Source of the DNA: Eulemur rufifrons
Taxonomy: Eukaryota; Chordata; Mammalia; Primates; Lemuridae
DNA: 64,000 bases
Direction of reading: 5' to 3'
Assembly: GCF_041146395.1 (NCBI RefSeq)
Contig: NC_090996.1
Location: 36,108,738 to 36,172,737, forward strand
Shown piece after piece: positions 23,501 through 46,445 of the stretch (position 1 is its first letter; every line of letters begins with the position of its first letter). The notes under the pieces are model-generated. The model made no database searches. It saw only the letters and a list, made by a program, of their open reading frames with translations, and was not told where the DNA came from. Made by a program: the position numbers and the translations under genes.

Positions 23501-25379
23501 CGGGGGCTGCCGTGACAGTTAGTGGGTGGGCACACGGCCTGGGCACAGACCTGATTTTCTCTGGCCTCTGCCTCCCGTGGACCCGCATTTTCCTCTACAG
23601 GATGGTCCCACGTGCACCTCCCAAAGGAGAACCGTGGTGCTCGTAGGGCCCGGGCACGGCCGGGGGTTAGGGTGACCCTTCACCAGCTCAGAAGTGCCCC
23701 CCCGGGCCTGGGGCCAGGAGAGGAAAGGTGCCCGATGGCCGTGGTGTGGCCAAGGTCTCCAGTGCACCAGCCAGCTCGGTCTCACTCCCTGCGGCCGGCG
23801 TGGCCAGGAGTCTGGGGCGGTCAGTCCCCTGGGGCGTGTTCTGGGGTCAGGGGTGAGGGCTGGCTGGAGTCTCCCAGGTGACTGTGCTGTCTCCCAGGGC
23901 CCGTGCCAGGCTGACCTCCTGGTGAACCAATTCCAACAGGTGTCCGAGGCGCCGGCCTCTCCCCGAGGCTGAGCTGACTCTCGTCCGGGCCCCGGTCGGG
24001 GGCTGCCCCTCCTCTGGCCAAGCCCTGCGGCTGGCGAGCCTCACTCAGACCCCTGCCCGGCTGCCGGGTGCCCCCCGCACAGGGTCTGTGGGCGCTGAGC
24101 CGGGCCGGCTGCCTGAATCACCACCAGCAGCCCGTGCCGGCCCCAAGTACCCAGGAGGGTGACAAACAGCCCCCGTTCATCGTAACGCCCTAGTGGGCAC
24201 TGGCCGAGACGCCGGAGGGGCCGGACCGTTCCCGCTTCCCCACCCCCGCCATGGTTTGGTTTTCGTGCTGAGAGGGGGCAAGGCTGATGCCCGAGCCCCT
24301 GGCACCAGGGGCGCAAACACATCAGCCCCATCTGACCATCCAGAATGTGCCTGGGTTTCCAGAGAGTAAAGAGCCAGTTTTTCCCTCGAGGGTTCCCTCA
24401 GCCTGGGCTGCTCGCGGGGCCCTGCAGGACCCAGCAACCCACGTGCACGAGAGGCCCGAGGCCCCGAGGCCCCCTGCCTGCAGCCGTCCTGCCGGGGCCT
24501 GACCGTGGAAGGTTCCAGGGTGGCAGGGCTGTCTGGGTGTGGCCACTGGGGGTGCAGGCCCTGTCCTGAGAGGGTGGGACAGGTGGCTAGAGCCCAGCTC
24601 TCCAATGCTCCTCCCCCGGGGGCCACCAGGGTGGGTGAGGAGGTGGAAGGGGACGGAGGGAGGAGCAGGGTGCTCCCCGAGCCTGGCGGGGCCGGCCAGC
24701 CCTGTGGGGAGCCGAGCCCACGGCGAGGATGAGTCCAGGAGGAGCCCAGCGCCGGGAGGGCGGGGTCGGCGCCGGAGCAGGGGTCCCTGTCTGAGGCTGC
24801 TCGAAGCCGGACGGCCGGGGCCGGACAGTAAGCCTGTCCTCTGATGCCGTGACACGTGGCCTGCAAACCGCCCCTCCCTGGGGAGTGTAAGGGGCCGGCC
24901 GGAAGGTGGGAGAAGCCTGTGGTCACACGTTGCCTTCCCCGGTGGCCTGGCCGTCCTCCCCAGACCCAGAGGTTTGGCCTCCGGCCCACAGCACAGCGGC
25001 CCTGGCCTGGCTGGAAACTGCTCTGCCCCAGGGCCCTTCCTGGCTCTCTCCCTCCAACCCCGCTCAGTAAACGGGGGGACATGGCGGGGCTTCTCCGATT
25101 TTGTCTGCTGCCCCCACAGTCCACACAGCTTGGGGACTCCTGAGATGTGGCCTCAAGGGGCCAAGTGTCCCCTTGAAGTGTCCCCTGCCCTCCCCTCACC
25201 TGCTCCAACATCACCACCCAACGCCCAGAGCCCACCTGGCCTGATGACTAGCTCCGAGTCTCTGCGCCCCCCGGGCGGCAAGCAGGAGGCCCTCGGAAGG
25301 TCACTGGCCGGCTCTGGCCCTGCCAGGCCGGGCGTCCCCACGCTGGTGCTGTCTTGCGGGAGCGGGTCACGGCAGGTCT
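23501..25379. other. Intergenic, nothing recognised
   Basis: GC-rich, with many shadow frames on both strands and no exon that joins another. A 23-base duplication links 23,489-23,511 and 23,985-24,007. Confidence 0.4.
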
Positions 25380-25560
25380 CCTCATTAGCTGCTAATTGCA
25401 CCCCGTGCCGGGCCTCCCAGGGCTGTTGCTGGGATTCCGCCTGTTGACAAGCTGTGGCGGCCCAGCGGGAAGCCATCGGCGTTGATTACGCCGCTAATGA
25501 TGTGCTCATCGCACCTGTAATTCCCTCCAGCAAATAAAACGCGTCCGCCTGGCGATGGAG
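25380..25560. promoter_or_regulatory. Candidate enhancer with clustered TAAT (homeodomain) motifs
   Basis: In a GC-rich setting this stretch carries ATTAGC (25,384), TAATTG (25,393), TTGATTACG (about 25,482), CTAATGA (25,494) and TAATTCC (25,518). Such a patch is typical of conserved non-coding elements. Conservation itself cannot be seen from one sequence. Confidence 0.35.
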
Positions 25561-26420
25561 ACAGGGCCTCGCTGCACAGAGGGCGCAGGTGTGCCGGCGG
25601 GGGTGGGGGTGGGGTCCACCCGCAGGTGGAAGCGCCCACCGGCACGTTTCTCGCAGAAAGGCGGCTTTCTCCCAGACGCTTGAGAAGGCGAGGCCGCACA
25701 GGCCCACCCCCACGGCAGACTCGCCGCACACAGCCCACCTGGCGCCCAGGGCCTGCCGGCCAGGCCTCCCCACCCTCCCCCCCGGCCCGGGACACTGGGC
25801 CTGGGAGGACTCCGAGGGGACCGTGTGGACGTCGTGGCCGATGTCCATCCACCCAGACAGGGAGGGGCACCCTGTGACCGTTAGGGGTCTGGGCTGATTT
25901 CCCCAGAGCCCCTGGCATGGAGACCCTCCCCTCGGAAAGAGCCCCCTTGTGGCCACCCACACCGACCGCCAGGAAACAGTCCCAGCTGACAAAGAGCCGG
26001 GGGGGCGGGGCTTAGACCGCGAGAGCTGACCCCAGTGCACAGGGCGTCTCTGCACCTGCTGTGGGTGCCTGTACTTGGATGTCGCCGGGCCTGGGGGGTC
26101 CTTACCCCTCCGTGACCGCACGGGGGCGCTCTCGGGCCCAACTCCCCACTCCTGCCCCCACCCCCGCCAGGCAGCTCCTGGGCCCCCAAACTTAACGCCT
26201 GGCGCCATGATGGGCGGGGGCTGCTCTCGGCAGGTGACCGCGGTGCTGGGGTGGGCGCTCCCCGTGGGCTCTGTGCACCACGGGGGCCACCAGACCCCCA
26301 TGTGTCCTTTGGGCCTTGAAGACCACAGCCACGAGGGCCACAGCCACAGTGTCCTCTCCCACAGCCCAGCCAGGAGGGGCAGCCCGGCAACCACATTTCC
26401 CCCTCCCACTTCCTGGGGGC
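25561..26420. other. Intergenic, nothing recognised
   Basis: GC-rich sequence without supported exons or repeats. Confidence 0.4.
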
Positions 26421-26421
26421 A

Positions 26422-26692
26422 GGGGCCCTAAACCCAATGACCAGTGTCCTTGTAAGCGAGGGGACACAAACCCAGAGGGGAGACAGCCTGGTGGACAGAG
26501 GCACAGGTGGGAGAGAAGCCTGGAGCCACCGGCAGCTGGAGGAGGCAAAGCCCCTCCCCAGAGCCGCAGGGTCTCGGAGCTGGTCTGACTCCGGCCGCCA
26601 GCCTGGGAGAGGACACATTTCTGTGGTTTTAAGCCCCACAGTTTGTGGTCATTTCTTATTGCAGCCTCTGGAAACAGCAGGGTCGCTCCCTC
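26422..26692 (+). mobile_element. MLT1-type LTR (ERVL-MaLR), solo
   Basis: Runs in the usual MLT1 order: 'ggccctaaacccaatgacc', 'gtgtccttgtaagcgag', a purine-rich middle, then 'cacatttctgtggttttaag' and 'cacagtttgtgg'. No internal viral sequence is joined to it. Confidence 0.75.
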
Positions 26693-27254
26693 CAGAGGGT
26701 GAAACTCCGACACCAGCCAGGAGAGGGCCAGGCAGAGCCACACGCCCCTGGGGACACCAATCCACAGGAGGACGTTGGTGCACTTCCTCCCGCCCAGCGA
26801 CCAGCTGGCGGCTGCGGGCAAAGGGCGGCCCCGTGGGCACCCCCGGAGCAGAGGCCTGGCCAGGCTCCCATTCCAGCCTGGGAAAGGGGTGCCCACACGT
26901 GGCCACAGCACCACGGCAACCCCAAGGTCCACGGCCTCAGCCTGTAAGCTCAGCCAGCCCTGGGGTCCTCCCTACCCCGCCCTGGATTCCCAGGGTCTGG
27001 CTCAGGGACCAGCATACGGGAAGCACACGGTAAATACCCGCTAATGATGATGATGAAACAGCTGGCAAAATATGAGAGCAGGGACAACAGAGGCGAGATG
27101 TTGGCATAAGAGCCAAGGGTCTCCAGGGACAGGGCTGAGAGTTAATGAAAGACACCCCCCCCCCAGGGGCTGAAAAGCCTCACGCCAGGCTCCTCCCAGA
27201 GCAGCAGGAGGAACCTGCTCCAGCAATATCATGTGTGCACACGCCTGTTGTGGG

Positions 27255-27257
27255 TGC

Positions 27258-27300
<43 letters not shown>

Positions 27301-27302
27301 GG
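27255..27302. repeat. (GT)n(GA)n microsatellite
   Basis: About 14 GT/TG units run directly into about 10 GA units. Confidence 0.97.
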
Positions 27303-27477
27303 AGAAGACACTCCTGGTCACTATCTTCTGAACAGAAACTGGCCCTGCGGGTCACCCAGGTGCTCCTACAGGGAAGAAGCCTGGTGTCTGTTACAGCAGG
27401 GCCACCTAGGGACCACGTTGGGGCAGCTGAGCCACAGGCTTCTGGCCCCATCTCGCCCTTTTACTTATTTACTTCTT

Positions 27478-27598
27478 TGTTTTGAGATGGGGTCTCGCTG
27501 TGTTGCCCAGGTTGGACTCAAACTCCTGGGCTCAATCCATCCTCTGGCCTCAGCCCCTGAGTGGCTGGGACGACAGGCGCCACCACACCTGGCTCCAC
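27478..27598 (-). mobile_element. Alu arm fragment
   Basis: Reverse-complement arm with 'gagatggggtctcgctgtgt' and an end near 'gcgccaccacacctggc'. Confidence 0.85.
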
Positions 27599-27599
27599 T

Positions 27600-28110
27600 A
27601 CCATTTCTTGTAATCGTGTTATTGACATATAAATTCACACACCATACAACCCACCCATTTAAAGTATACAGTTTGATGAGTTTTGCTATATTTCATTATT
27701 AGTTTTTAAAACCTTGGTAAAATATATATATAACATAATTGCCATTGTAACCGTTTCTAAGTATCCAATTCAGAGCGTTAGTTACACTCACAGTGTTGTG
27801 CAACATCTATTTCCGAACCTTTTGCATCAGCCCAATCAGAAGTGCCCTCCCCCCAGCCCCTGGCAACCTCTGCGATACTCTCGTCTGTACGGATTTGCCT
27901 CTTCCGGACATTTCACGGAGGGGAATCTCACGGTATGTCACAGAGCGTCCTGTTTTCGAGGCCCATCTCCGTCGTAGCCTGGTCTGCGTGTCGTTCTGCT
28001 TCCTGGCTGAGTGCTGCTCCGTTGCGTGGACAGACCCCATCATTTTACCCCCCATCTGCTGAGGGACGTGGCTGTCCCCAACTTCTGACTGGCCCCCATC
28101 TTGCTCCACC
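27600..28110 (-). mobile_element. L1 3'-UTR remnant
   Basis: Reverse-complement L1M 3' wording: 'ttgacatataaattcacac', 'cacccatttaaagtataca', 'gtgttgtgcaacatc', then 'cccagcccctggcaacc' and 'ggacatttcacggagggg'. Old, no coding part. Confidence 0.8.
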
Positions 28111-29190
28111 TGTGTTTGCTCTTATAAACTTGGGTTTTGGGGGGAGAAAGACTGAAACCTGCCCAAGTATCTACACACCAAACTCCCACAGCACTGGGAG
28201 AACCCTCCCGCCCCACCCCAAACGGAGACCATCCTTCGCCTCCAGGCCCCAGCCGGAGCCCCCTCAACAAATGCTCCCCCGCACCCGCCTAACAGACCCT
28301 CCCCCCATCACAACAGCACTCCTCGCTCACACAGTTTTCATAAACCTACTCCACGCATTTCCAGGAAACTAAGTCTACTTTGGGTTTCACCTATTCCTAA
28401 TAATCAGTGGGATTCCTCAGATTTCAGGCATCCCACCTTGGAGCTTGGTCAGGTGTCGCCAGGCCGGAGGGACGGTTGGGACCTGGAAACCCACCTGGCC
28501 CAGGTGCTGGGAAGCTCCCAGCGTTGAGGAAGAAAGTCCTGCGGGGCTGCAGTTGCCCAGGGAGGCCTCGCCAGCCAGTGGGCCTCGAGTTCCCAGGCCT
28601 GGTGGCAAAGCCCGCAGGTAGGCGCGGGAGGCACCAGGCAGAGTCAGGTGGGAGCTAGCTGTCGGAATCAGGACACAGAAAGGGGTTCTGCCAGAACCTT
28701 CCGGAGAGCAGGAGCCTCAGACACGTGAGCTCACCTCCAATAATCCGGGGCTGAGTCTGTGGCGGCTGGAAATACATCAGGTTTGATCTCTGGAGTTTTC
28801 TGGAAAATCCCCCCCAAAAACCTGGTCATTCAGTGTGACACTGGACATATAATTTACAACGGTTTAGAAATTGGGTCAGACTCGCAGCGGACCTGTTCCA
28901 GGTTATAAAATCTCCCAGGGAAATGAACTTTTTTCAGGCTCATCTCCAAAATAGCAGAGAAGGGGTCTGGCATGCCCTGGGCAGGGCTCCCCGGGATGGC
29001 CCCGAACCCCCAGGCCCCACTCCCCGGCCCTAACCCTTTCACTTTATCCGCTGCCTGAATTGCTTCGAGAGAACTGAGCGCCTACTGTGTGTCAGGCGCC
29101 GTTCGTGGACGAGCAAAGTAAAGCAAACTGCGGCCCCCGGCCCGCACCTGTCGGCAGGTAAGGTCTGGGCGGCTAAAAGAACGAGCGAGG
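28111..29190. other. Intergenic, nothing recognised
   Basis: No gene seen. The AT-richer stretch at 28,740-28,960 may be an old transposon that I cannot name. Confidence 0.4.
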
Positions 29191-29290
29191 ACCTCTCCGC
29201 TTCTCTGTGAAGGCGCAGGGACTGGGGCCAGAGCTGCGCCGCCCTGCGCCGCTCCTCGTCCCGCCGCGCTCCAACCCGGCGCGGGGCCGC

Positions 29291-29360
29291 GGCAGGTGCG
29301 GCGGCAGGTGCGGCGGCAGGTGCGGCGGCAGGTGCGGCGGCAGGTGCGGCGGCAGGTGCA
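29291..29360. repeat. 12-base tandem repeat (ggcaggtgcggc)n upstream of CIAO3
   Basis: Five full units and one partial unit in perfect register, about 210 bases upstream of the CIAO3 ATG. Confidence 0.97.
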
Positions 29361-29570
29361 GCGCGCGGCTTGGCCCATGGGGGCGACACCGGCTCCAGAG
29401 CCGCTGCTCCGGGTGCGCCGGCAGAGGGCGCCCACCCTGGGGGCGCCCGGCTGGAAGTGAGGCGCGCATGCGCCTACTGCGACGCTTTCCGGCAGCGTGG
29501 CGGAACTAGTTCTCTGTTTCGCGCCGTTTGGCGACACCTGCGCGCGGCGCCCGGCGGCAGCGTGGCAGTC

Positions 29571-38142
<8,572 letters not shown>

Positions 38143-38797
38143 GAGGCCGTGAGGGTCTGCTGGAGCCCACCTGCAGCCAGCCAGGACTCCCAGGAAGGCT
38201 CACGGGGTGCCCGGCACCAAGGTGACATGCTACAAGGCCCCGGCGTCCTCCCACCAAATTTGGAGTGAGCTGCAGAATGTCCTGGAACCACATGGGAGGG
38301 GGAAGCTGTCTGCACCCAGGATGGCGGTCAGGGCCCGCAGTGGTCACTGCCACCACTGGCCCAGCTCCTCTGGGGCTCCCCGCTGGCTCTGCCAGAGTGG
38401 GGCAGGGAGGCCAAGGAAGCTGAAGGTTCTGTGAGGTTACGGAGCCTCTGCCAGCAGCCCAGGGCCCACGGCACTGCCCCTGTGCCTCTGGGTCACGGTG
38501 ACCAAAGTGTGGGGGGGCAGAGCACAGTGGGCACCTCACACCTGACTGCTGGAGTCACCCCCAAAGTCACAGTGCAGAGGGTGGGAAACGGGGTGGGACC
38601 TGCCTGGCAGGAAAGGGTCCCCCGAAACCAGGTGTCCACTGTTAGGAAGCCATGGCCCCCAGGGTGAGAGCGCATCTGTTTTCTCGGCCGGGGCTGCTCT
38701 CGAAGCAGTGGGCGTCCGCTGGTGCTGGGCGTCCCCAGCTGTCTTCGTCCCCTGGCTGGGTTCCCGCCAGGCCTGTGTCCCACGGAGCTCCACGGCT

Positions 38798-38803
38798 AAT
38801 AAA
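38798..38803 (+). terminator. CIAO3 poly(A) signal AATAAA
   Basis: A canonical hexamer about 655 bases after the CIAO3 stop, which gives a 3' UTR of ordinary length. Confidence 0.8.
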
Positions 38804-38887
38804 GGCACCCCCTCCTAAAACACGTCGCGCACCTCCGAACGCAGCTCTCTCGCAGCATCCGCCGGCATCGAGAAAGGATCTCAAAGC

Positions 38888-38893
38888 TTTATT
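38888..38893 (-). terminator. HAGHL poly(A) signal AATAAA (minus strand)
   Basis: TTTATT on the plus strand, about 270 bases downstream of the HAGHL stop. Only 84 bases separate it from the opposing CIAO3 signal. Confidence 0.85.
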
Positions 38894-39160
38894 CACAGTT
38901 CAGAAACCTGGTGCTCCCATCAGGCTGCGTCCTGGACACCCGGGCCCGCGGCCCACGTGGCCCCTACGGGGAGGCCCCGCGTGTCCACCCCGGGGAGTGC
39001 CAGAGGCAAAGCGCCTGTGTGCTGACCCTCCGAGGCTGGCAGCCAGCGGGGCAGGGCCTCGGAGGAAGGTGAGAGGTGGCCCTCTCAGGGGTCCAGTCAG
39101 CCGGAGGCCACAGGAGGGACGTAGCTGTGGACACTGGCCCCACGAGGCTCCATGCGTGGC

Positions 39161-41280
39161 TCACTTCTGCGGGGCCGCACTCAGCAGCCCCCACTGCAGT
39201 GCGAGGAGGGCCCGTGCCTGCGGCTGCAGCGGCTCGGCTGCCCGCTCAAAGCGCGCCCGCTCCCTGCACAGCGCCTCCAGGACCTCGGCTGGGACGGCCT
39301 TGCCCGTGAACTTGCGCACCGGCTCCTCTCTGCGGGGGAGGGGCGCAGTGGGGAATGGCGCCGGTGGACTGCCCGTGCCAGGGAAGGCAGAGCCAGGGGT
39401 GGAGGGTGCCAGGATAGCTCTGGCGGGAGGGCGCTTAATGAGCAGCTTTCCCCAGTGCCAGGGACACTTGGCCCAATAAATCATCCCCAGACACCTTCCT
39501 AAGTAACTAAATGACTGCCAAGGAGGCCCCAAGGAGGCAGGGTACTGGGCCTCTGAGGCTGCAGGCCTGGCTCAGACCCTGCCCCAGGACGGCCCCCAGG
39601 ACAACAGCCACACTCACGCCACCCTCAGGAAGGGGTTGTAGAGCAGCTCCTCGCCCAGAGTGGATGGTACCGTGGGCACGTCATCCTCGTCCCTTTTCTG
39701 GAATGACCACAGGCCCTTGTCACAACCCGGCCTTATCTCACAGCCCCAGGCAGCCTGGCTCTGGTCACCAGGGGAGCTGCAGCAGGACAGTGCCCCCCAG
39801 GCCTGATCCAGGTCTGGTCACCCGAGGACAGACATAGGTGACTCCCCTGTGGTGTCTCACCTGGGTCTTGATATCCAAACCCCAGGAGGAAGACACCTGT
39901 CCCCCCCATTAGGAAGGGAAGGGGTGGCTGTACCTTGGCCCAGCACAGCTTGGCTCTCACGTGGTCATTGCAGGGCTCCACTTTCTGTGCAAACTCGAGG
40001 TTGCTCAGGGTGTGTTCGTGGCCACAGAATACCTTCTGGAGGAAGAAGGTGCTCAGTGGGTGCACAGGGCAGCCCCAGCAGAGGTGGGGGACATCGCTCT
40101 CTCTGGCCTGGCCCCTGTCCCGCCCAGGTCCAGCTCAGCTGGCTAGCACTCGTCCTGCAAACAGGGGGGACCCTCACCGTCTCCGGGGGCAGCGTGCCCA
40201 GGGTCTCAGCCAGGCTCTGGTACATCTGCAGTGCGGTGCCCTCCAGGCACCAGCCGCAGCCGGCCACCGACAGCGCGTCCCCTGGGGGAGGAGGGCGGGT
40301 CAGAAAAAATGGGGCGGAGCCAGAGAGAGGTGGGGTGGGCGAGCTCTGGGCTGCGGGTACCCGAGAACAGGGCAGGTGGGTCCGGGCATTCGTCCTCCCA
40401 CAGGAAGTAGCTCATGTGGCCGGAGGTGTGGCCGGGCGTCTGGAGGCAGCGCACGTGGATGGCCCCAAACTGCGGCGGAGGGGCAGGCGGACCTGTGAGA
40501 CTGGGAGGGCCAGGGCGCCCGCCCCGCCCCGTCCGGGCCGCGCACTCACCCGCAGCTCCTCGTCGTGCGCCAGCCTGCGCGTCAGCGCGCAGATGCGCTC
40601 GTCGGCGCCCATCACCGCCAGCCCCGGCCGCAGCCGCGCCAGCTCCGCGTTTCCCCGCGCGTGGTCCCTGCGGGGCGGAAGCGGAGTCGCGTCTGGGTCG
40701 GGAGGGAGCGCCGTCCTCGCACCTCGGCCCGCCCCGCCTGCGCTCACCAGTGGTGGTGGGTGGTCAGCACGGTGGTTAGAGACACCCCTTCCCGGCCCAC
40801 AATCTCCAGCAGCTGAAAGGGACGGGAGTTATGACGACACCAACGGTCTGGGTGGGCCAGCCCCCTCCCCACTGGGGCGCTGGGTCCGGTGTGCCCAGCT
40901 CCCAAGACGGGCCGGGACCCAGGGCAGCGTGGGTGCCGGGGAGCAGAGAGCCAATTACTGAGCGCCCAGCGTGTGTCCGGACAGTTAGGCGCCAGAGCAT
41001 GGCCGAGAGGCGGCCCAAACTTCAGGGGAGTCCCAAGACAACCGAGGAACCCTCAACGCCAATAGCGACCAGAGATCAGAAGTACCCGCCAGGGTGGTCA
41101 GGGGAGCCTCTCGGAGGCTGCACAAGGCTGCCTGGGCCTGCAGTGGTCTCCCTGCCGCCCACGGTGTGCCCTCACCCTCTTGGGCACGGCCACGTCCACG
41201 GCCACCGCCTCCCGCGTGTGCTCCTCGATGACGAGGTACATGTAGTTGTCCTCAAGCACGGGGATGACCTTGACCTTCAT
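39161..41280 (-). CDS. HAGHL: Hydroxyacylglutathione hydrolase-like protein
   Basis: A glyoxalase-II-like metallo-beta-lactamase-fold hydrolase. HAGH itself cleaves S-D-lactoylglutathione; the substrate of HAGHL is not settled. Eight minus-strand exons, 5' to 3': 41280-41176, 40812-40748, 40667-40550, 40469-40361, 40281-40178, 40035-39934, 39697-39618 and 39329-39161. They join to 283 residues. Every metal ligand of the family is in place: H54, H56, D58, H59 (THHHWDH), H110 (TPGHTSGH), D134 ([11 protein letters not shown]) and H173 (FCGHEHT). The metal centre therefore looks intact. The start [16 protein letters not shown] matches the cytosolic family start, with no targeting peptide. It is tail-to-tail with CIAO3 and head-to-head with CCDC78; a CpG island covers its 5' side. 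A non-coding first exon ending at 41651 (GT donor 41650-41649, minus strand) is possible. Confidence 0.96.
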
Positions 41281-41479
41281 GGTCGCAGAACTCAGCCACC
41301 CCGCGCCTCCTCCAAAAGAGGCCCCCCAGCCCACTGAACCCCTTCTTCAGGGCGGGGGCTCCTGTCGCCACACCCTAGGAAGGGCTGCGCGAGGCGGGCT
41401 CAGCACCCCCACACACTGGGGGCCAAAGAAGGAGCCCCGCTCCCCGCCCCAGGAGCTTCCCGGAGCGCCCGTGCGGATT

Positions 41480-41900
41480 CCACGCTCCAGGCCCCGGTTA
41501 GCCCCGCCCCCGGCCCCGCCCCGCAGCCCCGTTCAGCCCCGCCCGCCCTCCGGCTCCGCCCCCAGCCCCGCGGGCCACGCCTTCCCCGAGCCCCGCCCCG
41601 CCGCGGCCCGGCCCGACCTGGACCGCCCGGCTGCCCCGCAGCCCCCTCACCCGCACGGCTGCGCCCACCGCCTGGAGGACGGACAGGCGGAGGCGGGCCT
41701 TGCGCCGCCGGTTACGGGCCTGCTCGGAGCGCGGCGTCGGCCCGGCCACTGCCAACGGCCCCCGCCCGCGGACGCGCCCCGCCCCGCCCGGCCGGAACCT
41801 GCGCGCAGCTGGACCTGACGCGCGGCCGAGGGAGCGCGCGTGCGCCGAGGGAGTGCGCGTGCCCGGTGGGGCGCCGCGCGCACATCCGATCCTGCCGCGC
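41480..41900. promoter_or_regulatory. CpG island between HAGHL and CCDC78
   Basis: Very CpG-dense with repeated 'ccccgcccc' (Sp1-type) boxes, lying between the divergent HAGHL (start 41,280, minus) and CCDC78 (start 42,475, plus). It is likely the HAGHL promoter and may serve both genes. Confidence 0.65.
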
Positions 41901-42207
41901 CTGGCGCTGGGGCACCTCCTCCGGGAAGCCCTCCTGGCGCCCGGGCTGACCGAGTCGTCCCCTGTGTCCCCCGTCCCCTCATGGGGACGTCTGCACCCAC
42001 TTTCTCAGGCTGGGGGTGGGGAGACCTGTCCAGTTTGTTCACCTGCCCGTCCCGGGGCAGAGCCAGCGCCAGGAAGTACATGGAAGGTGTCTAAAAAGTG
42101 TGCGGACAACAGTGACCGCAGCCGCAGCTCCATTCCGCGCGTGCCGTCCCACCCCACCCCAGGCTGGGCGCTGTCATGCACCCCTGGTTCCATCTGCTCC
42201 AGGATAA

Positions 42208-46252
<4,045 letters not shown>

Positions 46253-46352
46253 CCAGCCTTCCCAGGAGCACAGAGCACACTGCTGTGCAGCCAGCGTGGA
46301 GCCCACCCCACCAGCCCTCTGCTAAACAAGTCAGGGTGGAATCCACTGAGTC

Positions 46353-46358
46353 TTTATT
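46353..46358 (-). terminator. ANTKMT poly(A) signal AATAAA (minus strand)
   Basis: TTTATT on the plus strand, 88 bases downstream of the ANTKMT stop and only 101 bases after the CCDC78 stop. The two 3' UTRs probably overlap. Confidence 0.8.
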
Positions 46359-46445
46359 GCATCTGAAGAGTTAGCCAGCCTGAGAAACGGGGGCCCTGGG
46401 GACCGAGGTGGAACTGGGGACTGGGGCAGCCTTGATGGGCACCCC

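Noticed and set aside
27842..28372. A 176-codon plus-strand open frame
   Set aside because: Much of it lies in an antisense L1 3' UTR and it has no splice or family support.
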